A stretch of 64,000 nucleotides of DNA from Rhipicephalus microplus (GCF_043290135.1 NC_134707.1:68315906-68379905); one strand, 5' to 3'; positions 22,598 through 33,612 are shown, counted from the stretch's first letter. Translations and numbers: made by a program. Notes: generated by a model from the sequence alone, not told the origin.

Positions 22598-22858
22598 TTA
22601 TGTCTTGCGGGCCTTGATATGACAATTCTCTGTCCAGAGGAACCACCTTTTACTTTCCCCTTTTAGAGCAAGCGCTTTGATAAACAGCTTTTTATTGGCA
22701 ATGGTAAGATGTTCATTGACAAAGACTGGATTGTCATTACTTCCAGATAGTCCTAACTGGGAAGCACGCAGTCGCGCCTTACGCGCTTTGCGAAGGAACT
22801 CATTTTTCTTCTCGCGTGAACAAAAGCGCGCGATGATGCACTTGTCAGCTGTTTTACT
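22598..22858 (-). pseudogene. LINE ORF1 C-terminus with FP-like domain
   Basis: The fragment carries ARFCSREKKNEFLRKARKAR and VNEHLTIANKKLFIKALALK, then FLWTENCHIKARKT. This pattern is the C-terminal domain shared with the baculovirus FP protein and common in ORF1 of arthropod CR1/L2/Jockey-type LINEs, where ORF1 binds element RNA. A short ESDLNLFT-like end lies just beyond a stop near 22,560. The N-terminal half is missing at the junction with Gypsy-2. Confidence 0.75.
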
Positions 22859-22861
22859 AAA

Positions 22862-23977
22862 CTTCATTATGTCTATTTCTATCTGGATGATTCAGCGCAT
22901 ATTTGGTTTGAGAACCACGAAGCTACCCTGACAACCTGGCCGGTGTTTTGCACTCAGCTGCGGAACACGTATGGTAGTGCCGAGCGGAAAGAACATGCAA
23001 AACGTCTCCTCAATTCTCGCAATCAAAGACCAAATGAAAGCGTGGCCATGTTCGTTGAGGAGATGTCTCGTCTGTTCCGTGGAGCTGATTTCGCAATGAA
23101 GGAAGACAAAAAGGTACGCTTTATTATGCGGGGCGTCAAGGAGCAGCTGTTAGCCGGACTAGTACGAAAACCACCAGTTACTGTGGTGGAATTCCTCCTT
23201 GAAGCGAGAACAATGAAGCGAGTGCTAAGACAGCCGTCTTCGAATTATCAGCGGTCCGACAACCTTGCATGTCCGTCACCACCCTTGGCAAGCCCCGACG
23301 TCACGAGCGTCAGAGACCTTGCTGAGCTAGTCCGTAGCATTGTGCGCGACGAGCTGCAAAAGCTTCGCGCAGTGCCTTCGCCGCCTCGAGTGGTTGCTCT
23401 GACAGACGTCGTCCATGGAGAGGTACGGCAGCTGGTACGACCATTAGCGGCGCCTCCAACTGATGCTCCTGTGCTAACGTATGCGGAAGCTATGCGCACT
23501 CCTGCGCCGGTAGCCAGCTATTTCCCGAAACGACCAGCCTGCAGACGCCGCAACACTTATCCGGCCTGCCACACTAAGAAAACACACGACCGACTTGCGT
23601 GCAGTTGCCACAGTACTTCTCAGGCCCGCCACATTATAAGAATCCGTGACCTAATGTGTGGAGATCCAGCGTGTGGCGCGCTTCCAACAATCAGCAACTT
23701 TGCTGCCACCGTGGTGAGCCAGGTCACTTGTACCGGGAGCGCTCGTACACACAGATGCGCCTGCCTAGATTTCAGCCTGACACTCGTCAGCCCAGAGATG
23801 GGGAACGACCCCGCGATAACGCATAAGACTTGGCAAGCCTACCGTCTCCCAATCTTCAGTGACGCCAATCGCTCTCCGTCTCATCGACGCTCTACGTCCT
23901 CGTATCAGTACTTCACTTTCACCGATGTTGTTGCGAGATGGTCCGCTAGGTCCTCAAGTCCACGCCAGGGAAACTAG
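22862..23977 (+). pseudogene. Gypsy-2 gag
   Basis: Capsid-type gag: HYVYFYLDDSAHIWFENHEA at the left edge, TTWPVFCTQLRNTYG, then RNQRPNESVAMFVEEMSRLF and KKVRFIMRGVKEQL, all typical of the retrotransposon gag domain. A frameshift near 23,550 changes the frame before the nucleocapsid. The zinc knuckle is recognisable only in another frame near 23,700-23,745 as HRGEPGHLYRE, with Cys residues lost. The N-terminal part is missing. The product would form the virus-like particle shell and package element RNA. Confidence 0.85.
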
Positions 23978-24610
23978 GATCAGTGGCCTCCAGGGTTGGG
24001 ACTGCTATTAAGCTATCGTCAAAACAACCTCTTCCGACCCATCCGCCGACTTTGACAATTCCTTTTAGCCGACACATTGCCGTTCTTGTCGACAACCATC
24101 CGGTAACTGCTCCGGTCGACACAGGCCCGACTACTCAGTTATCAGCGCTGAACTTGTGGCTGAACTCAGGAAGGTTACGACTCCTTGGGAGAATGGACCA
24201 AACCTTCAGACAGCAGGTGGTCATGCCTTGACACCAATCAAGAGATGTACCGCAAGGCTGCAAATCTGTAAGTCGACGTTCATTGTTTTTATTGTTGTGC
24301 TTCCCAAATGCTCCCGGAAAGTTATCATTGGGATGATTTCCTTCGAAAGCACGGCGCTTATATAAATCTTCAAGACTGCCTCGTAACGTTTGCTGACGAC
24401 TATGGTCCAAAGCGTAGAGATACCGATCAGCAGAAGACTGCGCTTCGCATTGCCGACGATACCGTCACACTTCCGCAACGAACCAGTATGTGCTTTACTG
24501 TACAGAGTGACATAGATCATGACAGCAGTGGAATCATTGAAGCCAACCTTTCGGTGCTCTTGTCTCAGCAAATCTGTGTTGCTCACGGCATAATTGAATT
24601 TTAACGTGGG
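23978..24610 (+). pseudogene. Gypsy-2 aspartic protease
   Basis: The active-site triad DTG is present in TAPVDTGPTTQLSA (23,983-24,231 frame). The following parts lie in two other frames: RKVTTPWENGPNLQTAGGHA and VVLPKCSRKVIIGM (24,156-24,365), then YINLQDCLVTF (24,308-24,604). At least two frameshifts therefore break the domain. The order and motifs match the protease plus linker that precede RT in Ty3/Gypsy pol. Confidence 0.75.
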
Positions 24611-24619
24611 ACGACTGAG

Positions 24620-25519
24620 TTGTTGGTCACCAATTTTAGTGGAGCATACCAACACTTTGCGAAGCGAACAACTATCGCTCAATTGGAATCCATTTACGAT
24701 GAAGCATGTACGATGATTGTCCCCGTTTCTGCATTTGTTAAAAGTAGCACCGCAGTAGCTGATTCAGTCGATGTCAATCCGAAGCTGCCGTGTACGCATA
24801 AAGAGCAGATCCGGTATATCCTCCGCTTGTTTAACGACTGTTTTCCGTCTACATTCAAGATAAAGCAAATGCCCATTGTAAAGCACCGCAGTGTCACAGA
24901 CCATGCTGAACAACCCATACGTCTCTACGCCTACCGAGTACCACAAAAGGAACAAGAGGCAATACGTTCTCAAGTGAAGCAGATGAACGAAGGTTGCGTA
25001 ATCCAACCCTCGAACAGTCCCCGGTCGTCCGGGGAACACGACCGGGGAACAGTCCCCGGTCGTTATAGCAAATAAGGATGGCACTCTTCAATTTTGCGTC
25101 GGTTACGCAAACTCAACAAAGTGACAAAGAAAGATGTTTATCCTCTTCCACACATCGACGACTCACTAGACCGCCCCTGACGCGTCCGATACATCTCCTG
25201 TATGGATTTACGCAGCGAATACTGGCAGATCCCAGTTGATGAACGCGACCGAGAGAAAACAGCATTCATAACGCCTTATGGCTTTTACGAACTCAAGGTG
25301 CTGCCCTTTGGTCTGTGTTCTGCTCCTGCAACAATAAAGAGGACGATGGATGCAGTGCTGTCTGGTCTCATGAGAGAAGCATGCATTGTTTACTTAGACG
25401 ACGTCGTTGTCTTCTCTCAAACAACGTTTGAGCAGCACTTGCAGCGACTAAGGTCGGCGTTTGTTGCAATTCGCACGGCAGGCTTATCACTGAAACCAGA
25501 AAAATGTCATTTTGGTTAA
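24620..25519 (+). pseudogene. Gypsy-2 reverse transcriptase
   Basis: The N-terminal part (24,620-25,075) has the RT lead-in IKQMPIVKHR followed by YRVPQKEQEAIRSQVKQM and GCVIQPSNSP. It is then disrupted by a local 35-bp duplication at ~25,012-25,063. The palm continues at 25,202-25,519 with MDLRSEYWQIPVDERDREKT, FGLCSAPATIKRTMD and YLDDVVVFS, so all three catalytic Asp residues are retained. LKPEKCHFG marks the palm end just before a stop at 25,520. Confidence 0.9.
25012..25063 (+). repeat. Local duplication within Gypsy-2 RT
   Basis: GAACAGTCCCCGGTCGT occurs at 25,012-25,028 and 25,047-25,063. Between them is CCGGGGAACACGACCGG, which is largely the inverted complement of the flanking units. 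The insertion falls in the region normally encoding the W-S-S-P segment of RT and breaks the frame. Confidence 0.85.
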
Positions 25520-26126
25520 AACGAATTGAAGTTCCTCGCCCACCTTGTTAGCTACGATGGTATTCGACCATACACAGTCAAAACATTGGCTGTCGCAGAT
25601 TTTCCACCACCTGCCAACTAACATGATGTGCGTCGATTTTTAGACCTCTGCGCATACTATAGACATTTTGTGTAAAATTTCTCAAACATTGCCGAACCCC
25701 TCACTCGTCTGACAAAAGACTATGTTCTCTTCGCGTGGCACCCTGACCAAAGATGCACTTTCTCCGAGCTCCAGCAGCGTCTCGAGGTGAAGCCCTTACT
25801 CGGACACTACGACGAATATGCCGACACTTAACTACGCACAGATGCCAGTAACATCGTCCTTGGTGCAGACCTCGTCCAGTGGCAAGGCGGCGTCGAACGT
25901 CCTATTGCTTCTGCGAGCCTGCTTTTATCATCTGCGGAGGCAAATCACACAACTACTGAAAAGGAGTGCCTAGCTGTTGTCTGGGCAATAGCTGAATTCA
26001 GACCCTACCTGTATGGGCGCCCGTTCAAAGTTGTTACCCATCATCATGCGCTCTGCTGTTTGGCGAGCCCTAAAGAACCCTTCCCGACGTCTGGCCAGGT
26101 GGAGTTTATGCCTTTAGGAGTTCGAT
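25520..26126 (+). pseudogene. Gypsy-2 RT connection and RNase H
   Basis: Translation across stops gives FLAHLVSYDGIRPYTVKT, VRRFLDLCAYYRHFV and IAEPLTRLTKD (RT thumb/connection), then [18 protein letters not shown] with the first RNase H Asp and [20 protein letters not shown] with the Glu. The third catalytic position, normally VVTDHHALC, reads VVTHHHALC (Asp to His). Stops occur near 25,520, 25,620, 25,672 and 25,830. The domain is inactive. Confidence 0.8.
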
Positions 26127-26811
26127 TTGACAATCGTGTACAAGTGTGGCAGGAAGCATACTGACGCGTACTGCCTTTCCCGAGCTCCTCTTACAGCAGC
26201 ATCAGGTGATCACGATCTCGACGGCTGCTTTCTCTGCGCCGTTAGTGTATCCGACTTGGCTGTACAGCAAAACAATGACTCCGAGCTTCGACAATTTATT
26301 GAATATTTTGAAGGCCGTACGCCGTATCCACCAGCAGCATTCGCACGCTAGCAATCATTGTTCTGCGTTCGCAGAAATATCCTCTATAAAAAGAGACTTC
26401 GACCCTTACGCGACCGAGTACCTGCTCGTCGTCCCGCCAGCGTTACGAGACGACGTCTTCTCCACCTCTTACGATGAGCCTTCCTCAGACAACTTAGGAT
26501 TCACACGTACCTTGGCCCAAATTCTCCAACACTACTTCTGGCCTAAGCTTAATCGGGACGTGAAGCATTACGTCAAAACGTGTCGCGAGTGCGAGTGCCG
26601 TATAGCGCCACATGAGCACCCAGCTTGTTTTTTAATGGCCATCACTCCTCCGACACAACCATTCCGACAAATTGGCATGGATCTCCTCGGACCTTTTCTC
26701 AAGTATCGGGATGGCAACCACTGAATTAGAGTCGCTACTGATTACATTACGCGCTACTACTAAACGAAGGCATAACAACGTGTCACCGCGATTCAGGCTA
26801 CCCACTTTTTT
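26127..26811 (+). pseudogene. Gypsy-2 integrase, N-terminal part
   Basis: After an RNase H end segment ([15 protein letters not shown]) the frame shifts and gives LVVPPALRDDVFSTSYDEP, LGFTRTLAQILQHYFWPKL and TCRECECR. The two zinc-finger His residues are replaced (Tyr and Asn at the usual positions) while the Cys pair remains. The core opens with FRQIGMDLLGPF (first catalytic Asp) and continues to the ATDYITRYY region, ending at the TR670 insertion. Confidence 0.85.
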
Positions 26812-27140
26812 AAAAGACGATAGTTTTTCTTGGGGAACCTTGATGCAAAAATTTCGATCTGCCTGCCTGCCTGTCTGTAAATTTGTCTGTTTGTCCACTC
26901 TTGATTGCACCGGCTACTTGAAACGGCCGTCCCCATCTGCAGCGCCCACCAATGTTGCTCAAGATTTAGCGTTCATACTAGTGCGATTGTCAATTAAACA
27001 GCAATTATTGCGCTTGTCTGGGGCACCATAACAACACGTATATATTCTGCATGTGCGTCGTTTACTAGAAAAGGCCACTCTAAGGAGCGTAGCGCTTATC
27101 ACACTGCGCTGACCATGCAACGCTTCCACGCAAAGGCGAG
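26812..27140 (-). mobile_element. TR670 copy 2, segment 1 (inserted in Gypsy-2)
   Basis: Reads as the inverted equivalent of 17,374 down to ~17,050 of copy 1, starting at AAAAGACGATAGTTTTTC. The target duplication CTTTTTT is at 26,805-26,811 and at 35,608-35,614. The segment ends with AAAGGCGAG (27,132-27,140), the target duplication of the I-type LINE inserted next. Confidence 0.85.
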
Positions 27141-27495
27141 TTATTATTATTACGTTAAGTTTCATTAGAGCAAGGGCATCTAAGGCCAAAGAGCGCCAGT
27201 AGAAGTGTTGTTTCATTTCAGCTTATTAGTCCAAAAATTAAAACAAAAGATGTGTAGCAAATATCCGTGAACAATTCGAACCCCGGTGCATTTAAAAGGA
27301 ATGTCTCTATGTTAAAAACTTTAATTTAGTTGGCTGAAGTCTGTGACGATAAATTAGTCTGCAAAGCCCAAGACCCTCAGAGCTGAGGTCCTTGCCTGAG
27401 TAAGAACTGCGAAGGCTCAGACATACTTTTCATGCACCAGGCTGTACCTCATACTTGCGGCGCAGCCTGGTGGCTAGGATGGAATGATATCATTG

Positions 27496-28380
27496 TTAAA
27501 AATCTGACTTTCCGAAAATATCGAACAAGTTCTTAAGGTCAATCACTGCATCAAGTGATAAAAACAGCGCTTTATGGAGTGAGATATTATATCGATAGAG
27601 CTCCCTGAAATGGGTCAGTCGTGCTTGGTGAAGCACAGGACATTGATTAAGGACATGCAAAACGGTTCGACTCTCTCCACAATGTATACATGTAGGTGGA
27701 TCAGTGCCTGTCAAAAGGTATTTATGTGTGGCTTAAGTGTGGCCTACTCTGAGCCGTGTTAGAGTGACTTCAGTGAATCTGTTGAGTTTTTGTGAGATAA
27801 CTTTCCTCAGTTGGGGTTTTACAAGGTGAAGTTTGTTGTCGACTTGCTTGTCCCATTCAGCTTGCCAGTGTTTGCGTAGACATCTACGTACAACAGGTTT
27901 TAGATCTACAACCGAAACAGAAGTTATATCTATGGTTTGCCGACCTGCGGCTTCTCGTGCAATCTTGTCCACTATTTTATTGCCCTTAATTTTAGAACGA
28001 CCTGGAACCCAGCAAATAACAATAGAAAGCTTTAGGTTATAGGCGGCATAGATTTCGTTAAAGAGCTTGCTGAAAGTGGGGTTCTTGTACTTGCCACAAG
28101 ACAGGGCCCTGACAACACCTAAAGAATCTGTGTACACTATAGACTTTTGTATCTTGTGTTGTTTAACTTGTTGTATAATAGGCAGGATACCCTAGGCTTC
28201 CACCGTGAAAATGCTGGTATGCGTATGCATGGTTCTGGTGTCCGAGAACTTTTGTCCGTAGGCTGCACAAGATACAGATGTCTGAGACATTGAGCCATCA
28301 GAGAAGAACGCGGTTGAACGATATTTGTGTTCAAGGGCCAAGAAATGTTGCTCAATGAGTGCACTTGGACAATTTTCATT
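27496..28380 (-). pseudogene. I-type LINE copy 1: RNase H and C-terminal Cys-His motif
   Basis: RNase H motifs in order: TAFFSDGSM (Asp), IFTVEA (Glu), IVYTDSLGVVRAL (Asp), ICWVPGRSKIKGN and KIVDKIAREAAG (Asp), so the catalytic set is complete. A TAG directly after TVEA interrupts the frame, with another break near 27,735. The tail CIHCGESRTVLHVLNQC keeps a Cys-x2-Cys...His...Cys arrangement like that at the end of many RNase H-bearing LINEs. Confidence 0.9.
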
Positions 28381-30118
28381 TATGATGTCTTTGAAAGACC
28401 AGTCACAAGAAACTAGACACTGCTGCCACGGAGGGATGTGTTCGGCATTGTCACTTTCTTCTAAGTAATTGAAAAAAATCACAAGTTTTTCTACTGCTGG
28501 TCTTATTGCCATTGGAAACGGTGGGGCGATAGAAGGACGGTTTAGGTATAACTGAGTAGTAGACAGAGCGTTTATAAGTGTTTTGCATGAGTGCTGCTTC
28601 AGAGAAATAATCTTAACTGCATAGTTGACTCCTAGATACGTGCGCTGATAGTCCAGTGGCCACTGATCTGACTCTGCATAAAGGCTGTGAATAGGGCTGA
28701 TACGGAAGGCCCCAAGTGGCAACCGGATACCTAGGTGGTATACAGGGTCCAACATTTCCAGCGCTGTGCTCGAAGATGACTGATATACTAGGCATCCATA
28801 GTCTATGCGTGACAGAACCAGGCTTCAAAACATAGACACAAGACAATGCCGGTCTGCCCCCCACGATTGATTCGATAAAATTTTCAAAAAGTTCAGTGTC
28901 TTGAGACATTTAAACTTCAGCTGTTGTACTTGCTAGATGAAGGTGAGTTTGGAATCAAAAATTACACCGAGAAATTTTTGTTCTTTCGCGATGACTAAGT
29001 TTTGTCCATTCATTAGTATGCAGGGGCCAGAATGCACACCTCACCGTCTGCAGAAGAGCACACTTGTAGCCTTGTCAGTGTTAAACTTAAAACCATTCTC
29101 ATCAGCCCATTTCGCAAGACGGTTAACACCTAATTGTATTTGGCATTCGCATAGAGTCAACTTACACGATTTGAAACTAATTTGGTTGTCGCCCACGTAT
29201 ATAGAGTACAATATCGCAGGTGAAATAACAGAGCAAAGAGAGTTCATTTTAACTATAAATAGTGTGCAGCTTAATACTACTTCATGTGACACTCCAATTT
29301 CTAGAAGAAATGCGCACGATAACACAGTACCCGTTCTTTCACGGAACTTCCTTTCAGACAGGTAATCTTTTAAGATGGTAATCAACCTGCCACATATTCC
29401 GAAAGACAGTAGGTCTTGCAGGATTCCGTATCGCCAGGCAGAATCATATGCCTTCAATAGATCAAAGAAAACGGACAGACAGTATTCATTGCGTACAAAT
29501 GCGTCACGTATATACGCCTCGAGAAGGACAGGATTGTCAGTTGTGGATCTAGCTGTACGGAAACCAGAGTGGCACGGGTGCAATATACCGTTGTAATCTA
29601 AGCAATAGACCAAACGGCGGTTAATCATTTTTTTTCATACACTTCGAAAAGGAGCTTGTGAGGGCGATAGGCCTGTAACTATTTACCGAAGAGGGATCTT
29701 TGCCCTGTTCAGGTATTGGTAGTACTATCGCCTCTTTCCAAGCAGAGTGTATTTGGCCGGTATAGAAAATCATGTTGTTAAGTGCTAAAAGGCAGTTTAG
29801 GTTTTCATTAGGGAGATTTTTGATCATTTTATCGATAATTGTATCAGAACTAGTAGCAGAACTTCCACAGGAACCAAGGGCAAGCTTGAGTTCAAATAGT
29901 GTTAGTGGTTTATTGTATCCGTCTGATACAGGCATGTTCCAGCACAGAGGTACACTTTCATCTATGCTTTTGTGGCGTAAGAGCTTAGTGGTATAATTTT
30001 CTGAGCTTGAAATTTTCTTAAAGTGTTCGCCAAGAGCGTTTGCCTGTTCTTCTATTGTATCGCCGCAGTCATTCACCACAGGAAAGAGATTTGGGCCTTG
30101 TCCTTTAAGTTTATGCAC
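28381..30118 (-). pseudogene. I-type LINE copy 1: reverse transcriptase and thumb
   Basis: Frame 29,621-30,118 gives HSAWKEAIVLPIPEQGKDPS and SVNSYRPIALTSSFSKCMKK. Frame 29,041-29,628 gives HSGFRTARSTTDN, VFFDLLKAYDSAWRYGIL (first Asp), GVSHEVVLSCTLFIVKMN where GVPQG..LS is usual, and YVGDNQ where YVDDLQ is usual (Asp to Gly). RT is therefore dead. Below 29,041 lie EQKFLGVIFDSKLTF and, at 28,192-28,755, the conserved HLGIRLPLGAFRISPIHSLY segment of the thumb. Confidence 0.9.
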
Positions 30119-30474
30119 CCTAATATAAACCTTGCTGACGTCTGTGTAGGAGTTTATTGAGGATTTGTAGTGTGTCCAGCTTTACAGTTTGGCTACACGG
30201 CGAATACGCCTGCCAATGGCATAGCAACTTTTAGAGGTTATCGAGTTTTCTGCTGTTGGGTAACGAGAAAAATTCCTCCATGCTTTGTTTCGTTGTTTCT
30301 TAGCAATTTTAAACTCACGATTCCACCACGGCTTTGTGTTAACCTTATCATCGCTGGACTGCGGTATGCACTTTTTTGCACACGTAAGAACATATTCGGA
30401 GAAATAGTTGGCCATCTATTCTACTTCCGGTTGGTCTACCTCTTCGAGGTGTAGTGTACATAGCTCTCTGAATT

Positions 30475-31187
30475 TCACCCAGTTTGCAGCATGAAAGTTT
30501 GACTATTTAGGATAAGATGGTCGGTCATACGTTGTCTTGTTACTAAAAGAGTTGGAAAATGGTCACTTTCATATGGATTATTCATAACTTTCCAATCTAA
30601 GCACAGTAAGAGTGACGGTGACCCAATGGCTAAATCTATGCATGAATATGTAATGTGTGTGGTACTGAAGTATGTTGGCTCTGCCTTATTGAGCAGACAT
30701 GCTCCAGATGCGAGAAGAAAGTTGTCTATTGCAGTCCCTCTCGCATCACATCTGGTATCACCCCATAGCAAACTGTGAGAATTAAAATCTCCAATTACCC
30801 AATATTGTTCAGAAAGCTGGTCAATAAGCTTTTCGAACTCTGTTTTATTGAATGGTTCGTCGGGGGGTATGTAGACTGAGCAGATAGATATAAGATGGTT
30901 GAATAGAATAGCGCGAACAGCAGAACGTCCAGAGAGCTTTGTAGCACAATGTGCTCGCATGCTACGCTTCTTTGTGCAATGATGGCCATGCCTCCAGGAG
31001 AGAATTTGCCACCATTTTGATCTTTACGGAAAACCACATATTGATTTAAGAAATCCACATGAGTTGAATATAAATGAGTTTCTTGAACACAGAACACTTT
31101 CGGCTGATAGTCATTTAGCAAGTCTTTGATATCATCTATGTTATTAAATCGGCCTCTTTTGTTCCATTCAATTATTTGTGTGGTCAT
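30475..31187 (-). pseudogene. I-type LINE copy 1: APE endonuclease
   Basis: The first part (30,795-31,187) begins MTTQIIEWNKRGRFNNIDDI and includes KVFCVQETHL with the catalytic Glu and FSPGGMAIIAQ. The second part (30,475-30,960) has SVYIPPDEPF, WVIGDFNSHSLLWG (Asp and Asn), SCIDLAI and ESDHFPTLL (Asp-His). The catalytic residues survive; a frameshift near 30,950 splits the domain. The start ATG at 31,185-31,187 is a plausible ORF2 start, 29 bp after the end of ORF1 on that strand. Confidence 0.9.
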
Positions 31188-31215
31188 ATTGATAAGATAT
31201 GTAGGTGTCCTGTGT

Positions 31216-32290
31216 TCAGATGAATGTGCTAAAAATATGTGTTAAAGTGGAGGCTACCCTTGAGGTTACCGACTCATTTGATGGAGCGGTTACGGGACGT
31301 TTCCCTTTTTTATAGCCATCCAAGGAGCGCTGATCTTTGGGCGTTGACGACGGTGGCGTTCGTCCATTGATTTCCGTTGCCTTCCCTGAGGCACTGGAAG
31401 GCCGCGGACCGGGCACAGAGACTTGTGTCTCCGGCCATGGAATTCGATTTAGCTTCGGGGCCTGTTGAGCAGAGGCTTGCAGACCCACCTTTGATGTAAG
31501 TGGCGCGGCAACAGCAGCAGCCACCTGGAAGTGGACAAAGTGACTACTGGGCCACTATTGTCGACCGCAGTAGACTGCCGAGGCATTTGTGGCACTACCC
31601 CTGTTGCACCTTCTCAGCAAAACTGGTGTGATCAAGGTATGAGGTACGGTTCCTTGCTTCACGAAATGCTATGTATTCTTTTACTTTTAGTGACATGATC
31701 TCTTTTTCTATCTTCCATTTAGTACATGTTCTAGAGTAGGCTGGATGACTTCCATCACAGTTCACACAATGGGGAGACGATTTGCAATTGTCTGGCTTGT
31801 GTTCATTAGAGCTGCATTTGGCACATGTCTGCTTTCCTTGGCATGTCTGCGATCCGTGCGCGTACCGCTGGCACTTATAGCACCGCCGAGAGCTCGGGAT
31901 GTACGGCCTCACACGAAGTATGATGTAGCCTGCATCTAGTGTGGTAAGAAGCACACAGCTGTCAAAGGTTAGTATCATGTGCTTAGTAAGGATGTGCTCA
32001 TTTTTCCGGCGAATCAATTTTCTTTCAAACTTTATGACATTTTGTTTCTGGAACCCATGAAGTATTTCTTCATCACTAAGGTGCAAGAAGTCATCTTCTG
32101 ATATTACACCACGGGTGATGTTCATTGTTCGATGTGCAGACACTGTGACGGGTACGTCACCAAAGCCTTTCAACTCATTCATTTTCTCAAATTGATCTTT
32201 AATCTTAAGTTCAAGTAGCAAATCACCGCTAGTCATATACGTGGCCTTGTAGCCTGGTCGAATAGTGTTTCCAAGGCATTTTGCCACCAG
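31216..32290 (-). pseudogene. I-type LINE copy 1: ORF1 with three zinc knuckles
   Basis: The main frame (31,595-32,287) has an N-terminal region with LLLELKIKDQFEKM and PVTVSAHRTMN, then three Cys-His knuckles: CYKCQRYAHGSQTC, CAKCSSNEHKPDNC and CVNCDGSHPAYSRTC, all with the Cys/His set intact. A basic stretch KWKIEKEIMSLKVKE follows. A second frame (31,216-31,524) supplies a Pro/Ser/Thr-rich C-terminal tail. ORF1 would be the RNA-binding, gag-like protein of the element. Confidence 0.9.
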
Positions 32291-32985
32291 GAATCAGACA
32301 ATTTGTGAGCAGTGCGGCTGCCCTCACTACGGATCACATGATATTTTCGAAATATATTATTGCTTTTCAAAAAAAAAGGGAAAGGGTGCTTCGGTGCGCC
32401 CTCATTTTTCAGGGCGATCAAGGAGAAAAGTAGCTTGTTTAGCCATGGTAGTAGTTCGTGTGTTCGGCGACAGCCCCAACTGCCCACCACGAAGCCCAAC
32501 GAGGGGACGCGGCAAGACATGAACTAAGCCTGCAGAACGTCAGCTGTACGCTATCACTATAACCGGATATATCATACACAAGGTTGGATACCTACACCAG
32601 GTTAAACCTTGCCGGCAGGAAACGATGAAATAAACGGAAAAGATAAGAGGACAGGATAGATTTAAAAGGTAAAAGACGAAGATGTAGGGAGGGAGAGATA
32701 GGAAAAGGGGTCTGCCGATTTCCCCTGGATCAATCAGCCCAGAGGTGCCGTCTACGTGAAGCCGGGGCCAAAGTGATGTGTTGCCTCGGCCAGGGGGCCT
32801 TAAAGGTCCAATCACATGGCGTCGGCTGAACCCCCAGGATCCCCTTTTCCCCGGACACGGCAAAGCCACGCACGGCTAGGCGTGAAGGGAGTCGAACCTC
32901 CCCCCCCCCCCCCCCCCGTTAGCTCGCGTCCGTGGTGTCGCTACACACCAAACGCCTGCTTGCACAGATGCCCCTGCGAGGACGG
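32291..32985 (-). promoter_or_regulatory. 5' UTR of I-type LINE copy 1
   Basis: Homologous to 37,041-37,700 of copy 2, including a GGATCCTGGGGGTT segment and GGACCTTTAAGGCCCCCTGG. A C-run at ~32,900-32,918 (G-run on the sense strand) occupies the same place in both copies. Non-LTR elements carry internal promoters in this region; that function is inferred. Confidence 0.6.
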
Positions 32986-33279
32986 AAAGGCGAGTGTTTC
33001 CAACGCTTTGCTAAGACAAGATGGTGGTGGCATCTACCCGCTACCTTGCGTTGTACATCTTATCACCTTTCAGACGGGCACGCACACCCGTCTCAGAGCC
33101 ACGGGCTTCGTTTTTCAAGATAACTGCCAGATGGAGCTCATGTCTCACACGTGACGTGACTTGATGCGCTCACTCGCCTCCACTTTACGCTCAAGGCACT
33201 CTAACGCAGCGCCTCCAGAATCCCATTCACCGATTTTTTTTACGCGGCACAGCAAATAAATGTCTTGTTCACTTTCTCC
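32986..33279 (-). mobile_element. TR670 copy 2, segment 2
   Basis: Inverted equivalent of roughly 17,050 down to 16,765 of copy 1: GCTAAGACAAGATGGTGGTG, GATAACTGCCAGATGGAGCT and CCCATTCACCGATTTT all match. It is bounded on the left by the LINE target duplication and on the right by the Penelope target duplication (33,264-33,279). Confidence 0.85.
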
Positions 33280-33281
33280 TT

Positions 33282-33612
33282 GTTTAAGAAGGGTAAGAGC
33301 GCACTGAATACGAATACACAAAGAAAGGACACACACACACACACACACATAGCGCTACTTTTAACAGTTTATTTTTGTGATCACAACTCTACTTATAGGG
33401 CACAACGATAAGTACAACTTCTGCGCAGAAGTAACCGCAACATTACTACGCATCATAATGGACACCAAGGAAATTGAATTCCTTCTTCGTCAGCGTGATA
33501 GAAGGCATACTAACAAACCTGGCACCCAACTATTCAATCTCTCTTGCCTCTATTGTCTCGCGTGTAAGCTGATTCCTATTTCTTAACGAAACCGTGCACG
33601 TGTTGAACAGGG
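33282..33612 (-). repeat. Left inverted terminal repeat of the Penelope-like element
   Basis: Pairs with 35,174-35,503. Shared words include GTGATCACAACTCTACTTATAG, CTTCTGCGCAGAAGTAACCGCAACATTACTACGCATCATAATG in shorter blocks, and an (AC)n run at ~33,331-33,350 facing the (TG)n at 35,438-35,449. The arms are clearly similar yet not identical. Confidence 0.9.

Larger units (their letters stand above)
19322..22858 (-). mobile_element. CR1/L2/Jockey-type LINE, 5'-truncated
   Basis: In minus-strand order it has the C-terminal part of an FP-domain ORF1, an APE-type endonuclease, a reverse transcriptase and a C-terminal tail, then a 3' UTR with a strong hairpin near 19,350-19,380. ORF1 lacks its N-terminal half, so the 5' end is truncated at ~22,858, exactly where Gypsy-2 gag begins. 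It shares the RT and tail layout of CR1/L2-like LINEs and has no RNase H domain. It was probably inserted into Gypsy-2 gag, but the gag N-terminus is not found at the far side, so a deletion may have accompanied it. Confidence 0.85.
22859..26811 (+). mobile_element. Ty3/Gypsy retrotransposon (Gypsy-2), left part
   Basis: Plus-strand order gag, protease, RT, RNase H and integrase N-terminal part. The integrase stops at 26,811, where TR670 starts, and resumes at 35,608. The 5' end is lost at the LINE junction (22,858), so no 5' LTR or primer-binding site is present. Many stops and frameshifts show it is a fossil. Removing the insert rejoins the integrase frame with the 7-bp CTTTTTT duplicate counted once. 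Confidence 0.9.
27141..32985 (-). mobile_element. I-type LINE copy 1, full length 5.8 kb
   Basis: Both ends are defined. The 9-bp target duplication AAAGGCGAG occurs at 27,132-27,140 and 32,986-32,994. On the minus strand the element runs from a 5' UTR with a long G-run, through ORF1 with three CCHC knuckles, ORF2 with APE endonuclease, RT and RNase H, a Cys-His motif and a 3' UTR, to a terminal (TAA)n tail at 27,141-27,153. RNase H, gag-like ORF1 and a TAA tail fit the I clade. Stops and frameshifts, and a damaged RT motif, make it inactive. Confidence 0.9.
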
